Positions 27,420 through 36,595 of a DNA stretch of 61,055 bases are shown piece by piece. Numbering within the stretch: the stretch's first letter is position 1; every line of letters starts with the position of its first letter. The stretch covers positions 1 through 61,055 of the forward strand of contig CAIXWN010000223.1 of assembly GCA_903923135.1 (NCBI GenBank), in the 5' to 3' direction. The notes under the pieces are model-generated. The model worked only from the letters and a program-made list of their open reading frames with translations, ran no database searches and had not been told where the DNA came from. Position numbers and translations under genes: made by a program. The stretch is from an uncultured Caulobacteraceae bacterium (lineage in GTDB: Bacteria > Pseudomonadota > Alphaproteobacteria > Caulobacterales > Caulobacteraceae).

Positions 27420-27729
27420 TCGGGCAATCGCCGAAGGACGGGGCTAATACGACGGGGCCCCCGCCCGCGCAAGGCGCTCTGACGGCCCGGCTGTGGAAAA
27501 CCCGCAGCCTCTCCGAGGGGGAGACGAAATGAGGGTCGGGTCGGGGAACCTTGGCGACCGCGGCGCCTTTACAGGAGCGACCGCAAGGGCTGGCGCCTCA
27601 ATCTTGCCCACGGCCCCTGTGGAGCCAGTCTAGACGATATCGTGATTGGCCCACGGGCTCTTTTATGCTTATGTGACATCCGAGTACGAGGTGGGCATGT
27701 CCTGCCTCGGTACGGTGAGTAGGGTTGCC
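27420..27729. other. 310-base intergenic region with the tRNA-Asn promoter
   Basis: No gene is supported here. On the minus strand TTGCGC (27467-27472) and TATTAG (27444-27449), 17 bases apart, form a plausible promoter 25 bases before tRNA-Asn. On the plus strand the stretch leading to the PEPxxWA gene is locally AT-rich around 27655-27690 and may hold that gene's promoter, but no clear hexamer pair was found. Confidence 0.45.
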
Positions 27730-28320
27730 ATGACACTGAAAAGCCAGGGCGTCGCCGTCGCCGCATTTTTCGCCGCCAGTCTCGCGGTGGCGTCGGCGCA
27801 CGCGGTCACGATCACGGCCTCCGGCCAGTGGGGGGCCAATGCGCCGACCACGCCCTACAGCGTCGCCGGCCAGACCTATTCCTTCTCGTTCGTGATCCCC
27901 AAGGTGTTCTCGACCATCTACAGCCAGCCGGATCTGTCGGTGACCACCGACTCGACCAACCTCAAGTATTACCTCAACGGGTCCCTGGTTCCCGCGACGC
28001 TCGACAACGTCACCTTCTTCAACGCCGCCGACGGCGGCGGCCTGGCCCTGGGGTTCAGCGATTTCTCGATGGACATCTATGGTCCGGCTTTCGGTCCGGG
28101 CGGCTCCGCGCCGCCGCCGCTGATGACGGGCTCGTACAATTTCTTCCCCAATATCAATGGTGTTCCGGATAGCCCTGGAGGCACCCTCAATGAAGGCGGG
28201 GCCACCCCTGGCGTGGCTTCAGTCGTTCCGGAGCCTTCCACCTGGGCCTTGATGCTGGTCGGCTTCGCCGCCCTGGGCGGCGCATTGCGCGCCTCGCGTC
28301 GTCGCCCGGCGACCGCCTAA
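27730..28320 (+). CDS. PEPxxWA-CTERM sorting-domain protein
   Basis: This 196-residue exported protein has a signal peptide (AAFFAASLAVASAHA), a beta-rich middle without recognised catalytic residues and a C-terminal sorting tail. The tail is VPEPSTWALMLVGFAALGG then RASRRR, that is, the PEPxxWA motif, a membrane helix and a basic end. Such proteins are recognised by exosortase-like enzymes and are often tied to exopolysaccharide or the cell surface. The TYSFSFVIPKVF and DFSMDIYGP segments are common in this class. No exosortase gene is in the window. Confidence 0.85.
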   Translation: MTLKSQGVAVAAFFAASLAVASAHAVTITASGQWGANAPTTPYSVAGQTYSFSFVIPKVFSTIYSQPDLSVTTDSTNLKYYLNGSLVPATLDNVTFFNAADGGGLALGFSDFSMDIYGPAFGPGGSAPPPLMTGSYNFFPNINGVPDSPGGTLNEGGATPGVASVVPEPSTWALMLVGFAALGGALRASRRRPATA

Positions 28321-28346
28321 CCCTTTCCACCGAAGCGCCTTCTGGC

Positions 28347-28389
28347 CCTGTCGGCCGACGGCTTGCCTTGATGCGGCCGCGCCGACAGG
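28347..28389. terminator. Possible bidirectional hairpin between convergent genes
   Basis: CCTGTCGGC at 28347-28355 pairs exactly with GCCGACAGG at 28381-28389 across a 25-base GC-rich loop, in the short gap between the PEPxxWA gene and the end of the ABC permease gene. There is no T-run on either side, so a terminator role is inferred from position. Confidence 0.35.
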
Positions 28390-28396
28390 TCCCGCT

Positions 28397-29686
28397 CTAC
28401 GGCGCCGAACGTCGAACCAGGCTGCCGGCGAAGGTGCGGATATCGAATCGCCCGGTAGCCAGCGCGCCGGTCTTGAAGGCCGGAATGGCGACCCATAGTT
28501 CGAGTCCGGTCACGCCGAGCATCATCGCCCCTGTGCCCAGCACCTCCCAGAGCGGCGGATCGTTGGCCACCCTCGCCGCCATCAGGAACGGGGTGAACAG
28601 CGGAATCCAGGTGAGCAGCCGCAGCAGCGGCGCCTCCGGGTGGGCGATCGACTGGATCATGAACAGCAGGGGAACGGTCATGATGATCATCATCGGCCCC
28701 AGCAGCACCTGGGCTTCGCGGGCGGTCTCGCAGAACGCCCCGATGGTCATGTAGAGGGTGGCGAACATCAGGTATCCGCCGACGAAATACAGGCCGAAAT
28801 AGGCCCAGCGCCCGTGGCTGAGCAGGATCACGGCCACGTCGGAGGCAAGGGCCGGGGACTTGGCTGTCAGGATGGCGCCGGCGATGGTCATCCAGAACGC
28901 CAGCACCGTGCCGGTGACGGCGGCCACGCCGATGAGTTTGCCGCCCATGATCTCGGGAACCGAGGCCGAGGTGAGCAGGACCTCGAGAATCCGGCTGCTC
29001 TTTTCCTCCATCACGCTGTTGAGAAGCATGCCCGCGCCGGTGAGAACCACCATCCACAGCAGCATGCCCATGGCGAAGCCCGCGTAGCCGGGCAGCAGAT
29101 CCTTCAGGGACACCTGGCCGCGTTCGGCCTTGGGCGAGAATACCGACACCTGCGGTTGCTGCGAATCGATGGCGCCCAGCAGCCGGGCGTCGACGCCCTG
29201 CCGCTCCAGCCGGTTTCGGCGCACCGCCTCCCGCACCGCGTCGGTGACCACCGCCTGCAGACGCTGGTCGGCGACATTGCGGCTCCAGAAGTTCACCGCC
29301 ACGGTGTCGCCCGCCGGAGAGAGAATGAAGGCGGCGTCGAGCCGGTCGCCGCCAGGCAGCGCCTGCGGGCCGGTGAGATAGGGTTTCAGCCGCGCCGTGG
29401 CGTCGGCGACGTCCGTGAACGGAGCGCCGGGCGCCTCGACCAGGATTCCGGCCGGCTTTCCGCCGTCCCCATGGGTGGCCAGGGCGTGGACCACGTCGCC
29501 ACGCAGTTTCTGGGTGGTGAAATCCACGACGGTGACCAGCGGCACGGGCGCCGACCGGGCCACGGCCAGGGGAGCGACGACAATCGTCGACAGACCCACG
29601 GGCAGCAGCATCAACGACAGCCAGAAGCCGAAGGTGCGCACATAGGCGAGGTATTCGCGCAGGGCGATTCGCAGCAGACGACTCAT
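28397..29686 (-). CDS. ABC-2 type permease (NatB-like)
   Basis: The 429-residue membrane protein has an N-terminal helix (LREYLAYVRTFGFWLSLMLLPVGL), a large extracytoplasmic domain and five or six C-terminal helices. The segment VMEEKSSRILEVLLTSASVPEIMGGKLIGVA is the hallmark of NatB/ABC-2 permeases. NatAB systems export sodium or small toxic compounds; related ones export peptides or lipids, so the substrate is open. Its ATG overlaps the stop of the ATPase gene, so the two are coupled. Confidence 0.85.
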   Translation of the reverse strand: MSRLLRIALREYLAYVRTFGFWLSLMLLPVGLSTIVVAPLAVARSAPVPLVTVVDFTTQKLRGDVVHALATHGDGGKPAGILVEAPGAPFTDVADATARLKPYLTGPQALPGGDRLDAAFILSPAGDTVAVNFWSRNVADQRLQAVVTDAVREAVRRNRLERQGVDARLLGAIDSQQPQVSVFSPKAERGQVSLKDLLPGYAGFAMGMLLWMVVLTGAGMLLNSVMEEKSSRILEVLLTSASVPEIMGGKLIGVAAVTGTVLAFWMTIAGAILTAKSPALASDVAVILLSHGRWAYFGLYFVGGYLMFATLYMTIGAFCETAREAQVLLGPMMIIMTVPLLFMIQSIAHPEAPLLRLLTWIPLFTPFLMAARVANDPPLWEVLGTGAMMLGVTGLELWVAIPAFKTGALATGRFDIRTFAGSLVRRSAP

Positions 29687-30609
29687 TCTGGGGGGGCTCC
29701 GCCGCCGGTCAGTACAATGAAGGCGTCGTGCAGGCTCGGTTCGCGCACTTCGAAGCGACTGATATCCATGCCGCGCCCGAACGCCTGCCGGATGGTTTCC
29801 TGGGCTGGAGCGCCGGTCCGCAGGCCCGCCACCACGCGCACCGCCCCGCTGTCCAGCCGCGTCGCCGTGCGCTCGCCCAGGCCGGGCAGGCCGTCGACAT
29901 CGCCCGGTTCGAACGCGCCCTCCAGCGTTAGGGTGCGCGGGGTGGCGGCGCAGGCGGCGGCCACCGTGCCGTCGAACACCTTGCGTCCCTTCGACATCAG
30001 CACGACCTGGTCGCAGAGCCGTTCGGCGTGCTGCATCACGTGGGTGGAGAAGATCACTGTGGCGCCGCGATCGGCCAGGCTGCGGATCAGGGTCTCCAGG
30101 GACTGCTGGTTCACCGGGTCCAGTCCCGAAAACGGTTCGTCCAGGATCACCAGGTCCGGCTCATGGACCAGGGTCGAGAGCAGCTGGACCTTCTGGGCCA
30201 TGCCCTTGCTCAGGTGACGGATCTGGCGGTCGGCCGCCTCGCCCAGACCCTGGGCCTCGAGCAGGACCCGCGCCCGGCGGCGCGCCTCCGCGACCGGCAC
30301 GCCCTTCAGTCCGGCGAGGAAGCCGATGGCGGTCACCGGAGTCATGCGCCGGTAGAGGCCGCGCTCCTCCGGCAGGAAACCCACCTTGTTGCGCACCCGC
30401 GCGAAATCCGCCTCGCCCAGGACGGTCACACGCCCGGCGGTGGGCGTCACCAGGCCCAGGATCATCCGCAGGGTGGTGGTCTTGCCGGCCCCGTTGGGGC
30501 CCAGGAACCCCATGATCTTGCCGGTGGCGGCCTGCAGGCTGAGGTTCTCCACTGCCGTGAAGGCGCCGTAGCGACGGGTCAGCCCCTCAACGACGAGCGC
30601 GGCGTCCAT
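29683..30609 (-). CDS. ABC transporter ATP-binding protein (NatA-like)
   Basis: The 308-residue ATPase has Walker A FLGPNGAGKTT, a Q-loop-type GFLPEERGLYRRMT (the PEERGLY form of NatA relatives), signature HLSKGMAQKVQLL, Walker B LVILDEPFSGLDPVN and the switch STHVMQHAERL. About 80 extra residues follow the ATPase core, usual for this group. It pairs with the NatB-like permease downstream. ATG 30609 has a GGGGAC stretch upstream; an in-frame ATG at 30690 would add 27 arginine-rich residues that look non-coding. Confidence 0.88.
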   Translation of the reverse strand: MDAALVVEGLTRRYGAFTAVENLSLQAATGKIMGFLGPNGAGKTTTLRMILGLVTPTAGRVTVLGEADFARVRNKVGFLPEERGLYRRMTPVTAIGFLAGLKGVPVAEARRRARVLLEAQGLGEAADRQIRHLSKGMAQKVQLLSTLVHEPDLVILDEPFSGLDPVNQQSLETLIRSLADRGATVIFSTHVMQHAERLCDQVVLMSKGRKVFDGTVAAACAATPRTLTLEGAFEPGDVDGLPGLGERTATRLDSGAVRVVAGLRTGAPAQETIRQAFGRGMDISRFEVREPSLHDAFIVLTGGGAPPE

Positions 30610-30850
30610 GGCGTCCCCAACAGGCCCGGCGCGGGCTTCCACCCTGCGGGCATCGCATTGAAGGCGGGCGGGCTCAAGAGGGGCGGCCATTTAAACGGCG
30701 GCGCGGCCCGCGGCGCCCTTCAGGGCGGCGAGGCGCGGCTTCGACCCGGGCGCCGCGTGTGATCCGCAAACGAAACCGCGAGGACGGGACTCTTCGCGGG
30801 CCCCCGGCGCCAGACTCCATCAGGAGGGCGCCGGGTCGTCGGGAATAGTC

Positions 30851-30924
30851 TGGAGGCCTGACCGAGAATCGAACTCGGGTGCGCGGATTTGCAGTCCGCT
30901 GCGTCACCACTCCGCCATCAGGCC
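30851..30924 (-). tRNA. tRNA-Cys (anticodon GCA)
   Basis: The minus strand gives a 74-base cloverleaf: acceptor GGCCTGA pairing with TCAGGCC, anticodon arm GCGGA-CTGCAAA-TCCGC with anticodon GCA, T arm CCGAG-TTCGATT-CTCGG, and an encoded CCA end. Confidence 0.97.
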
Positions 30925-30980
30925 GGGGAGCGGACCGCTAACAGACGACAGACGATTGGGCAATCCATCGCCGGCGGCGA

Positions 30981-31010
30981 TTGCGTCGGCGCCGCCGCGC
31001 GACCTATAAG
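30981..31010 (+). promoter_or_regulatory. Candidate sigma-70 promoter for the Pcm-like/tolC genes
   Basis: TTGCGT (30981-30986) and TATAAG (31005-31010) are 18 bases apart and end 36 bases before the ATG at 31046. Confidence 0.4.
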
Positions 31011-31045
31011 CGCCAGCGGGTTTCGCATCCTCCTGAGGGTTATCG

Positions 31046-31615
31046 ATGAGCGCCGACTTCGCCACTGAGCGCACGATCATGGTGGACAGTCAGGTCCGCC
31101 CGCAGGACGTCACCGACCTTTCGATCCAGGACGCCATGCGCTCCGTGCCGCGTGAGACCCTGGTCCCGGCTGGCAAGAGCTGGCTGGCCTATGCAGACGC
31201 CGAGGTCGAATATGCGCCGGGGCGCTGGATGCTTCGCCCCCGCGACGTGGCCAAGTTGCTGCAGGGCGTGCGACCCAAGGCCGGAGAGCGGGCCCTGGCC
31301 ATCGCCGCCCCCTACGCCGCCGCCGTTCTCGAGGCGATGGGCCTGGCAGTCACGCGCCTGGACGGGGCCGATCTGAAATCCGTGGAGGGCCAGTGGCCGC
31401 TGATCGTCTGCGAGGGCGCGGTCGAGGAGGTTCCGCCGAAATGGCTGGCGGCCATCGCCCCGGGAGGACGGCTGGTGGTGATCGAGCGCAAGGGCCCCAC
31501 CGGCGCGGCCGTGCTGCATGTCCGCAGCGAGGCGGGCCTGGGTTCGCGGTCGCTGTTCGACTGCGTCGCGCCGGTGCTCGCCGGTTTCGAGGCGCGCCAG
31601 GGCTTCGTGTTCTAG
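31046..31615 (+). CDS. Protein-L-isoaspartate O-methyltransferase family protein, probably inactive
   Basis: The 189-residue protein keeps the Pcm N-terminal pattern (MVDSQVRPQDVTDLSIQDAMRSVPRETLVP) and the later strand LIVCEGAVEEVPPKWLAAIAPGGRLVV. The SAM-binding loop that normally reads GxGxGY is here GERALAIAAPYAAAVLEAM, so AdoMet binding and repair activity are doubtful. It is shorter than standard Pcm (about 210 residues). Pcm-like genes of this kind sit directly upstream of tolC/rsaF and popZ in Caulobacter relatives, which is the arrangement here. Confidence 0.8.
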   Translation: MSADFATERTIMVDSQVRPQDVTDLSIQDAMRSVPRETLVPAGKSWLAYADAEVEYAPGRWMLRPRDVAKLLQGVRPKAGERALAIAAPYAAAVLEAMGLAVTRLDGADLKSVEGQWPLIVCEGAVEEVPPKWLAAIAPGGRLVVIERKGPTGAAVLHVRSEAGLGSRSLFDCVAPVLAGFEARQGFVF

Positions 31616-31633
31616 GACGGAAGAGCGCGTCGG

Positions 31634-33157
31634 ATGCGCCTTTGGGCCCGCGTCGGCCTCCGGGCCGCGGACAAAGCCGGGCCGCGCCGGACCGCTATCG
31701 GGGGCGTACTGGCCGGTCTGGTCGGCCTGGGTCTCGCTGGACAGGCCCGGGCCGAAACCCTCGGCGAGGCGATCGCCCTGGCCTATGAGTCCAATCCTAC
31801 CCTCCAGGCCCAGCGGGCCAGTCTGAGGGCCTTGGACGAGACCTATGTGCAGGCCGAGGCGGGCTACCGGCCCAGTGCGACCTTGCAGGCGACGGTGACC
31901 ACCGACACCAACAATAACACCGGAACCCTGACCCGACCCCTGCCAGGTCTCAATCAGCCGGTGGTCAACGGCCAGTCTCAGACCTCCGGCGCCGCGATCG
32001 GCATCAGCCAGCCGCTCTATACCGGCGGTCGGGTCGCCAGTCAGGTCTCGGCGGCGGAGGCGGAGATTCAGGCCGGACGGGAAACCCTGCGCGGAACCGA
32101 GGAAACCATCCTGAGGTATGTGATCACCGCCTATGCCGACGTCCGGCGCGACCGCCAGATTGTCACCATCCTCGAGGATGATGTGAAGCTGCTGCTGGCT
32201 CAGCAGACTGAGTCGCACGCCCGTTTCGAGGTGGGCGAGATCACCCGGACCGACGTGGCCGAAACCGAGGCCCGGGTGGCCGCGGCCCAGGCCCAGCTGG
32301 AAGGCGCGCGGGCGCAGCTCAACAACAGCATCGCCGTCTACGCCTCGATCATCGGCCACGCGCCCGGCGATCTGACCCCGGAACCGCCGCTCGCCAGCCA
32401 TCTGCCGCCCAGTCTCGACACCGCCCTGGACTGGGTGGAACACAACAGCCCGGTGATCCGCCAGGCCGATTTCGCCGAGGCGGCCAGCGCCGCAAAGCTG
32501 GCCGGCGCCAAGACCCAGACCCGTCCGACCCTCTCGCTGCAGGCGACGATGGGCTATTCCGGCGGCAGCTATCAGATGGCCACGCCCTTCGCCCACTACA
32601 GTCACGACGTGACGGCCAGCGCGGTAGCCACCTTTCCGATCTTCAACGGCGGCCTGACATCGTCGCAGATCCGCCAGGCGGCCGAGACCAACAACGCCGA
32701 CCGCATCGGCATCGAGACGGCCCGTCGCCAGGCGCTGCTCACCCTTTCCCAGGCGTGGAACGCTCTGACCGGCGCCCGGGCCAGCCTGGAGGCCGACGAG
32801 GCCCAGGTCCGCGCGGCCAATATCGCCTTCGAAGGGGCGCGGCAGGAGTCCCGCGTCGGTCTGCGCTCGACGCTCGACGTCCTGATCGCCGAGGAGAACC
32901 TGAGCAGCGCCCAGCTGTCCCTCGTCGGCGCCCGGCACGACGAATATGTCGCCGCGGCCAACGTCCTGGCCGCCACAGGGACCCTGTTCGCCGAGGACTT
33001 CGCCCCCGACGCCCGCCTCTATGATCCCCGGGCCAATCTGGCGCATGTGCGCCGGGCGTGGCCGTGGACGCCGTGGACACCGGCGGTGGCCGGTCTGGAC
33101 CGGATCGATCCTCTGCGCGATCGTCCGGCGCGCGAGACGCCCCCCAGGGGGCCCTGA
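31634..33157 (+). CDS. tolC: TolC family outer membrane efflux/secretion protein (RsaF-like)
   Basis: The 507-residue protein has an extended signal peptide ending LAGQARA and a classic TolC start (ETLGEAIALAYESNPTLQAQRASLRALDE). It has two alpha-helical repeats of the channel (ISQPLYTGGRVASQVSAAEAEIQAG and FPIFNGGLTSSQIRQAAETNNADR) and a matching late VGLRSTLDVLIAEENLSSAQL. It forms the trimeric outer membrane duct for type I secretion or RND pumps; in Caulobacter the homolog RsaF exports the S-layer protein. It starts 18 bases after the Pcm-like gene. Confidence 0.92.
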   Translation: MRLWARVGLRAADKAGPRRTAIGGVLAGLVGLGLAGQARAETLGEAIALAYESNPTLQAQRASLRALDETYVQAEAGYRPSATLQATVTTDTNNNTGTLTRPLPGLNQPVVNGQSQTSGAAIGISQPLYTGGRVASQVSAAEAEIQAGRETLRGTEETILRYVITAYADVRRDRQIVTILEDDVKLLLAQQTESHARFEVGEITRTDVAETEARVAAAQAQLEGARAQLNNSIAVYASIIGHAPGDLTPEPPLASHLPPSLDTALDWVEHNSPVIRQADFAEAASAAKLAGAKTQTRPTLSLQATMGYSGGSYQMATPFAHYSHDVTASAVATFPIFNGGLTSSQIRQAAETNNADRIGIETARRQALLTLSQAWNALTGARASLEADEAQVRAANIAFEGARQESRVGLRSTLDVLIAEENLSSAQLSLVGARHDEYVAAANVLAATGTLFAEDFAPDARLYDPRANLAHVRRAWPWTPWTPAVAGLDRIDPLRDRPARETPPRGP

Positions 33158-33201
33158 GCGCTGCGGCGGGGGCGCTTGCGCCGTGGCGCGGGCGACCGGG
33201 T

Positions 33202-33230
33202 TTGCGGGATTGGCCCCGGGCGGCTATCTA
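33202..33230 (+). promoter_or_regulatory. Candidate promoter for popZ
   Basis: TTGCGG (33202-33207) and TATCTA (33225-33230) are exactly 17 bases apart and end 42 bases before the popZ ATG. Confidence 0.4.
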
Positions 33231-33272
33231 CAATTGAAATCCTTCACGACGCTTCAGCCTTGGCCCAGTGCG

Positions 33273-33800
33273 ATGACCGAACTGAACCCACCGGAACCGA
33301 GCATGGAAGAGATTCTCGCTTCCATCCGCCGGATCATTTCCGAGGATCTCGCGTCGACCGCCCCCGGCGATCCGGCCGACGGCGGTCAGGGCGCCGTCGA
33401 CGAGGAGGACATACTCATCCTGACCGAACGCGCGCCGGCTGAACCCTGGGTGTTCGACGAGGCGACCGGCGCCGATCCGCCGGGTCCGCCGCCCGCCGCC
33501 GATCCGCAGCCCGAACGCGCCCCGTCACTGCCGGTGGCGGCGGCCGACGAGCGGTCCATCGCCGTCCCCACAGGCGACACCGGCGCCGCCGCTGCCTTCG
33601 AGAGGTTGTATTTCGTGGTCGATAACCCGCCGCCGCCGGCTCCCGTGGCCGTGTCTTCATCAGGCCCGACCCTTGAGGATTTGACGCGCGAGTTGCTCAA
33701 GCCGGTGATCAAGGCCTGGCTTGACGAGAACCTCGACGCCATCGTCCGGGCCCGGGTCGACGAGGAGATTGAGCGTATCTCGCGGAGTCGAGTACGCTGA
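33273..33800 (+). CDS. popZ: Polar organising protein PopZ (DUF2497)
   Basis: The 175-residue protein has the PopZ layout: the N-terminal binding helix EPSMEEILASIRRIISED, a Pro/Glu/Asp-rich disordered middle (residues about 35-125) and a C-terminal oligomerisation region TLEDLTRELLKPVIKAWLDEN followed by LDAIVRARVDEEIERISR. PopZ forms the polar matrix that anchors the parS-ParB complex and recruits cell-cycle regulators. Length and order between tolC and valS match what I recall for C. crescentus popZ. The linker here is rich in Pro-Pro and Ala, whose spacing tunes matrix properties. Confidence 0.92.
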   Translation: MTELNPPEPSMEEILASIRRIISEDLASTAPGDPADGGQGAVDEEDILILTERAPAEPWVFDEATGADPPGPPPAADPQPERAPSLPVAAADERSIAVPTGDTGAAAAFERLYFVVDNPPPPAPVAVSSSGPTLEDLTRELLKPVIKAWLDENLDAIVRARVDEEIERISRSRVR

Positions 33801-33890
33801 GGTCCCGACCCTAACCTCACCCCGGGGCGCTTGACGTCCCGACAGGCCCCTCTCATTTCACGCGGGCTCCCGCGTTCCGGCGAAAAAGCC

Positions 33891-36551
33891 ATGCTCGACA
33901 AGACCTTCGATCCCTCAGCCGCCGAGCCGCGGCTCTACCGCCAATGGGAGGAGTCCGGGGCCTTCGCCCCGACCGACGATCCGGCCGCGCCGCCGTTCTC
34001 GATCGTCATCCCCCCGCCCAATGTGACCGGGTCACTGCACATCGGGCACGCCCTGAACAACACCCTGCAGGACGTGCTGACCCGTTTCGCCCGGATGCGC
34101 GGCATGGCCGCCCTCTGGCTGCCGGGCACCGATCATGCCGGCATCGCCACCCAGATGGTGGTCGAGCGGCAGCTCGCCTCGCAGGGCAATATCTCGCGCC
34201 GGGACATGGGCCGGGAAGCCTTCGTTGAGCGTGTCTGGCAGTGGAAGGCCCAGTCCGGAGGCACGATCGTCAACCAGCTGCGCCGCCTGGGCGCTTCATG
34301 CGACTGGTCGCGCGAGCGGTTCACCCTCGACGAGGGCCTGTCGACGGCCGTGCGCAAGGTCTTCGTCACCCTTCACCGGCAGAAGCTGATCTATCGCGAC
34401 AAGCGCCTGGTGAACTGGGATCCGCATTTCCAGACCGCCATCTCCGACCTCGAGGTCGAACAGCGTGAGGTCGACGGTCACTACTGGCATCTGGCCTATC
34501 CGCTTGAGGACGGCTCCGGCGAGATTGTCGTCGCCACCACCCGGCCGGAGACCATGCTCGGCGACACGGCCGTGGCCGTGCACCCCAGCGATGAGCGCTA
34601 CGCCGGGCTGATCGGCAAGTGCGTGCGTCTGCCGATCGTCGGCCGGCCGATCCCGATCATCGCCGACGACTACGCCGATCCGGAGAAAGGCTCCGGCGCG
34701 GTGAAGATCACTCCGGCCCACGACTTCAACGACTTCAAGGTCGGCCAGCGCCATCGGCTGCCGATGATCAACATTCTCGATTCCCAGGCCCGGGTGAACG
34801 ACGCAGCGCCCGCCGAATACCGGGGCCTGGACCGTTTCGAGGCGCGCCGGAAGGTGGTCGCCGAGTTCGAAGCCCTAGGCCTGCTGCGCGGCGTGGAGCC
34901 GACGCGCCACGCGGTGCCGCACGGCGACCGGTCTGGGGTCGTCGTCGAGCCGTGGCTGACCGATCAGTGGTACGTCGACGCCAAGACCCTGGCCGCGCCG
35001 GCCATCCGCGCCGTGGAGACCGGCGAGACGGTGTTCGAACCGCGTCACTGGGAGAAGACCTACTTTGAGTGGATGCGGAACATCGAACCCTGGTGCGTCT
35101 CGCGCCAGCTGTGGTGGGGCCACCGCATCCCCGCCTGGTACGGCCCCGACGGCCGCATCTTCGTCGCCGAATCCGCCGCGGAGGCCGAGGCCACGGCCCG
35201 CGAGGTCTATGGCCGGGACGAGCCGGTGCGTCAGGACGACGACGTGCTTGACACCTGGTTTTCTTCCGCCCTGTGGCCGTTCTCGACCATGGGCTGGCCG
35301 GAGAAAACCCCGGACCTGGCGCGCTTCTATCCCACCAACACCCTGGTCACCGGCTTCGACATCATCTTCTTCTGGGTTGCCCGGATGATGATGATGGGCA
35401 TCCATTTCACCGGCAAGGCGCCCTTCGAACGCGTGTTCATCAACGCCCTGATCCGCGATGCGGAGGGGGCCAAGATGTCGAAGTCCAAGGGCAATGTGAT
35501 GGACCCCCTGGAACTGGTGGACGCCTATGGCGCCGACGCCCTGCGCTTCACCCTGACGGCCATGTCCGGGCAGGCGCGTGACATCCGCCTTTCGAAGCAG
35601 CGCATCGAAGGCTACCGCAACTTCGGCACCAAGCTGTGGAACGCCGCCCGCTTCTGCCAGATGAACGGCTGCGTCGCCGTCGAAGGCTTCGATCCGGCCA
35701 CGGCCCGACACACCGTGAACCGGTGGGTGCGCGGCGAAACCCTCAAGGCCGTGCGCGAGGTCACCGCCGCCCTGGAAACCTGCGCCTTCGATGACGCCGC
35801 CGGGACGCTCTACCGGTTCATCTGGAACCTGTTCTGCGACTGGTTCGTCGAGTTCGCCAAGCCCATCCTGGGTGGCGACGACGAGGCGGCCAGGGCCGAG
35901 ACCCGGGCCACCGCAGCCTGGGTTCTGGAGACAATCCTGCGCCTGCTGCATCCGGTGGCGCCATTCATCACGGAGGAACTGTGGGCACAGACGGCCCCTG
36001 AGGGTCGCCCACGCGACGGCCTGCTGATCTCGGCCACCTGGCCGGATCCGCCGGTGACCTACGCCGACGCCGCGGCCGAGGCCGAGATCGGCCTGGTGAT
36101 CGCCGCGGTCACCGAGGGACGCTCGGTGCGGGCCGAACTCAATGTGCCGCCCGGCGCCCGGCCGGACCTTGTCGTCGCCGAGGCTGGCGAAGACCAGCGC
36201 CGGGCCCTTGAGGCCAACGCCGCCGTCATCGGCCACACCCTGCGGATCGGCGCCCTGCGGTTTGACGCCCCGGCTCCGGCCGGCGCCGTCGCTTTCGTCG
36301 CCGGCGGCGTTGCCTTCGCGCTGGATGTGAAGAGCCTGATTGACCTTCCGGCCGAGCGCGCCCGCCTGGCCAAGGAAATCGCTGCCCAGACGGCCGACAT
36401 CGAGCGGACGATGAAGAAACTGGCCAACGCCGATTTCGTCGGCCGCGCCCCGCCCGAGGTGGTGGAGGAGAACCGAGATCGCCTCGCCGCGGCCGAACAG
36501 GCCCGCGTGAGGCTCAAGGCGATCCTGGCGCGGCTGGATTCGGTCGCCTGA
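33891..36551 (+). CDS. valS: Valyl-tRNA synthetase
   Basis: The 886-residue class I aminoacyl-tRNA synthetase charges tRNA-Val. It shows PPPNVTGSLHIGHALNNTLQD (HIGH), LPGTDHAGIATQMVVE, editing-domain segments TTRPETMLGDTAVAVHP and GSGAVKITPAHDFNDF, WCVSRQLWWGHRIPAWY and the GAKMSKSKGNV loop. The end is a coiled coil (RARLAKEIAAQTADIERTMKKL) with a NADFVGRAPPEVVEENRDRLA motif. ATG 33891 gives the standard MLDKTFDP start; the in-frame region back to 33831 looks non-coding. Confidence 0.97.
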   Translation: MLDKTFDPSAAEPRLYRQWEESGAFAPTDDPAAPPFSIVIPPPNVTGSLHIGHALNNTLQDVLTRFARMRGMAALWLPGTDHAGIATQMVVERQLASQGNISRRDMGREAFVERVWQWKAQSGGTIVNQLRRLGASCDWSRERFTLDEGLSTAVRKVFVTLHRQKLIYRDKRLVNWDPHFQTAISDLEVEQREVDGHYWHLAYPLEDGSGEIVVATTRPETMLGDTAVAVHPSDERYAGLIGKCVRLPIVGRPIPIIADDYADPEKGSGAVKITPAHDFNDFKVGQRHRLPMINILDSQARVNDAAPAEYRGLDRFEARRKVVAEFEALGLLRGVEPTRHAVPHGDRSGVVVEPWLTDQWYVDAKTLAAPAIRAVETGETVFEPRHWEKTYFEWMRNIEPWCVSRQLWWGHRIPAWYGPDGRIFVAESAAEAEATAREVYGRDEPVRQDDDVLDTWFSSALWPFSTMGWPEKTPDLARFYPTNTLVTGFDIIFFWVARMMMMGIHFTGKAPFERVFINALIRDAEGAKMSKSKGNVMDPLELVDAYGADALRFTLTAMSGQARDIRLSKQRIEGYRNFGTKLWNAARFCQMNGCVAVEGFDPATARHTVNRWVRGETLKAVREVTAALETCAFDDAAGTLYRFIWNLFCDWFVEFAKPILGGDDEAARAETRATAAWVLETILRLLHPVAPFITEELWAQTAPEGRPRDGLLISATWPDPPVTYADAAAEAEIGLVIAAVTEGRSVRAELNVPPGARPDLVVAEAGEDQRRALEANAAVIGHTLRIGALRFDAPAPAGAVAFVAGGVAFALDVKSLIDLPAERARLAKEIAAQTADIERTMKKLANADFVGRAPPEVVEENRDRLAAAEQARVRLKAILARLDSVA

Positions 36552-36556
36552 CCCGC

Positions 36557-36595
36557 CGTCCGCTTCTGTTCCGTGCGGTCCGATCGGGCCCTAGG
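36557..36595. repeat. REP-like element, copy 2, between valS and manA
   Basis: The stretch CCGTCCGCTTCTGTTCCGTG plus CG matches 21 of 22 bases of copy 1 at 17916-17937 (A to T at one place). It continues with CGATCGGGCCCT where copy 1 has GGATCGGGCTCT, but lacks the tandem 12-mer. It fills the 39-base gap between the convergent valS and manA genes, so it may also end transcription. Confidence 0.5.
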
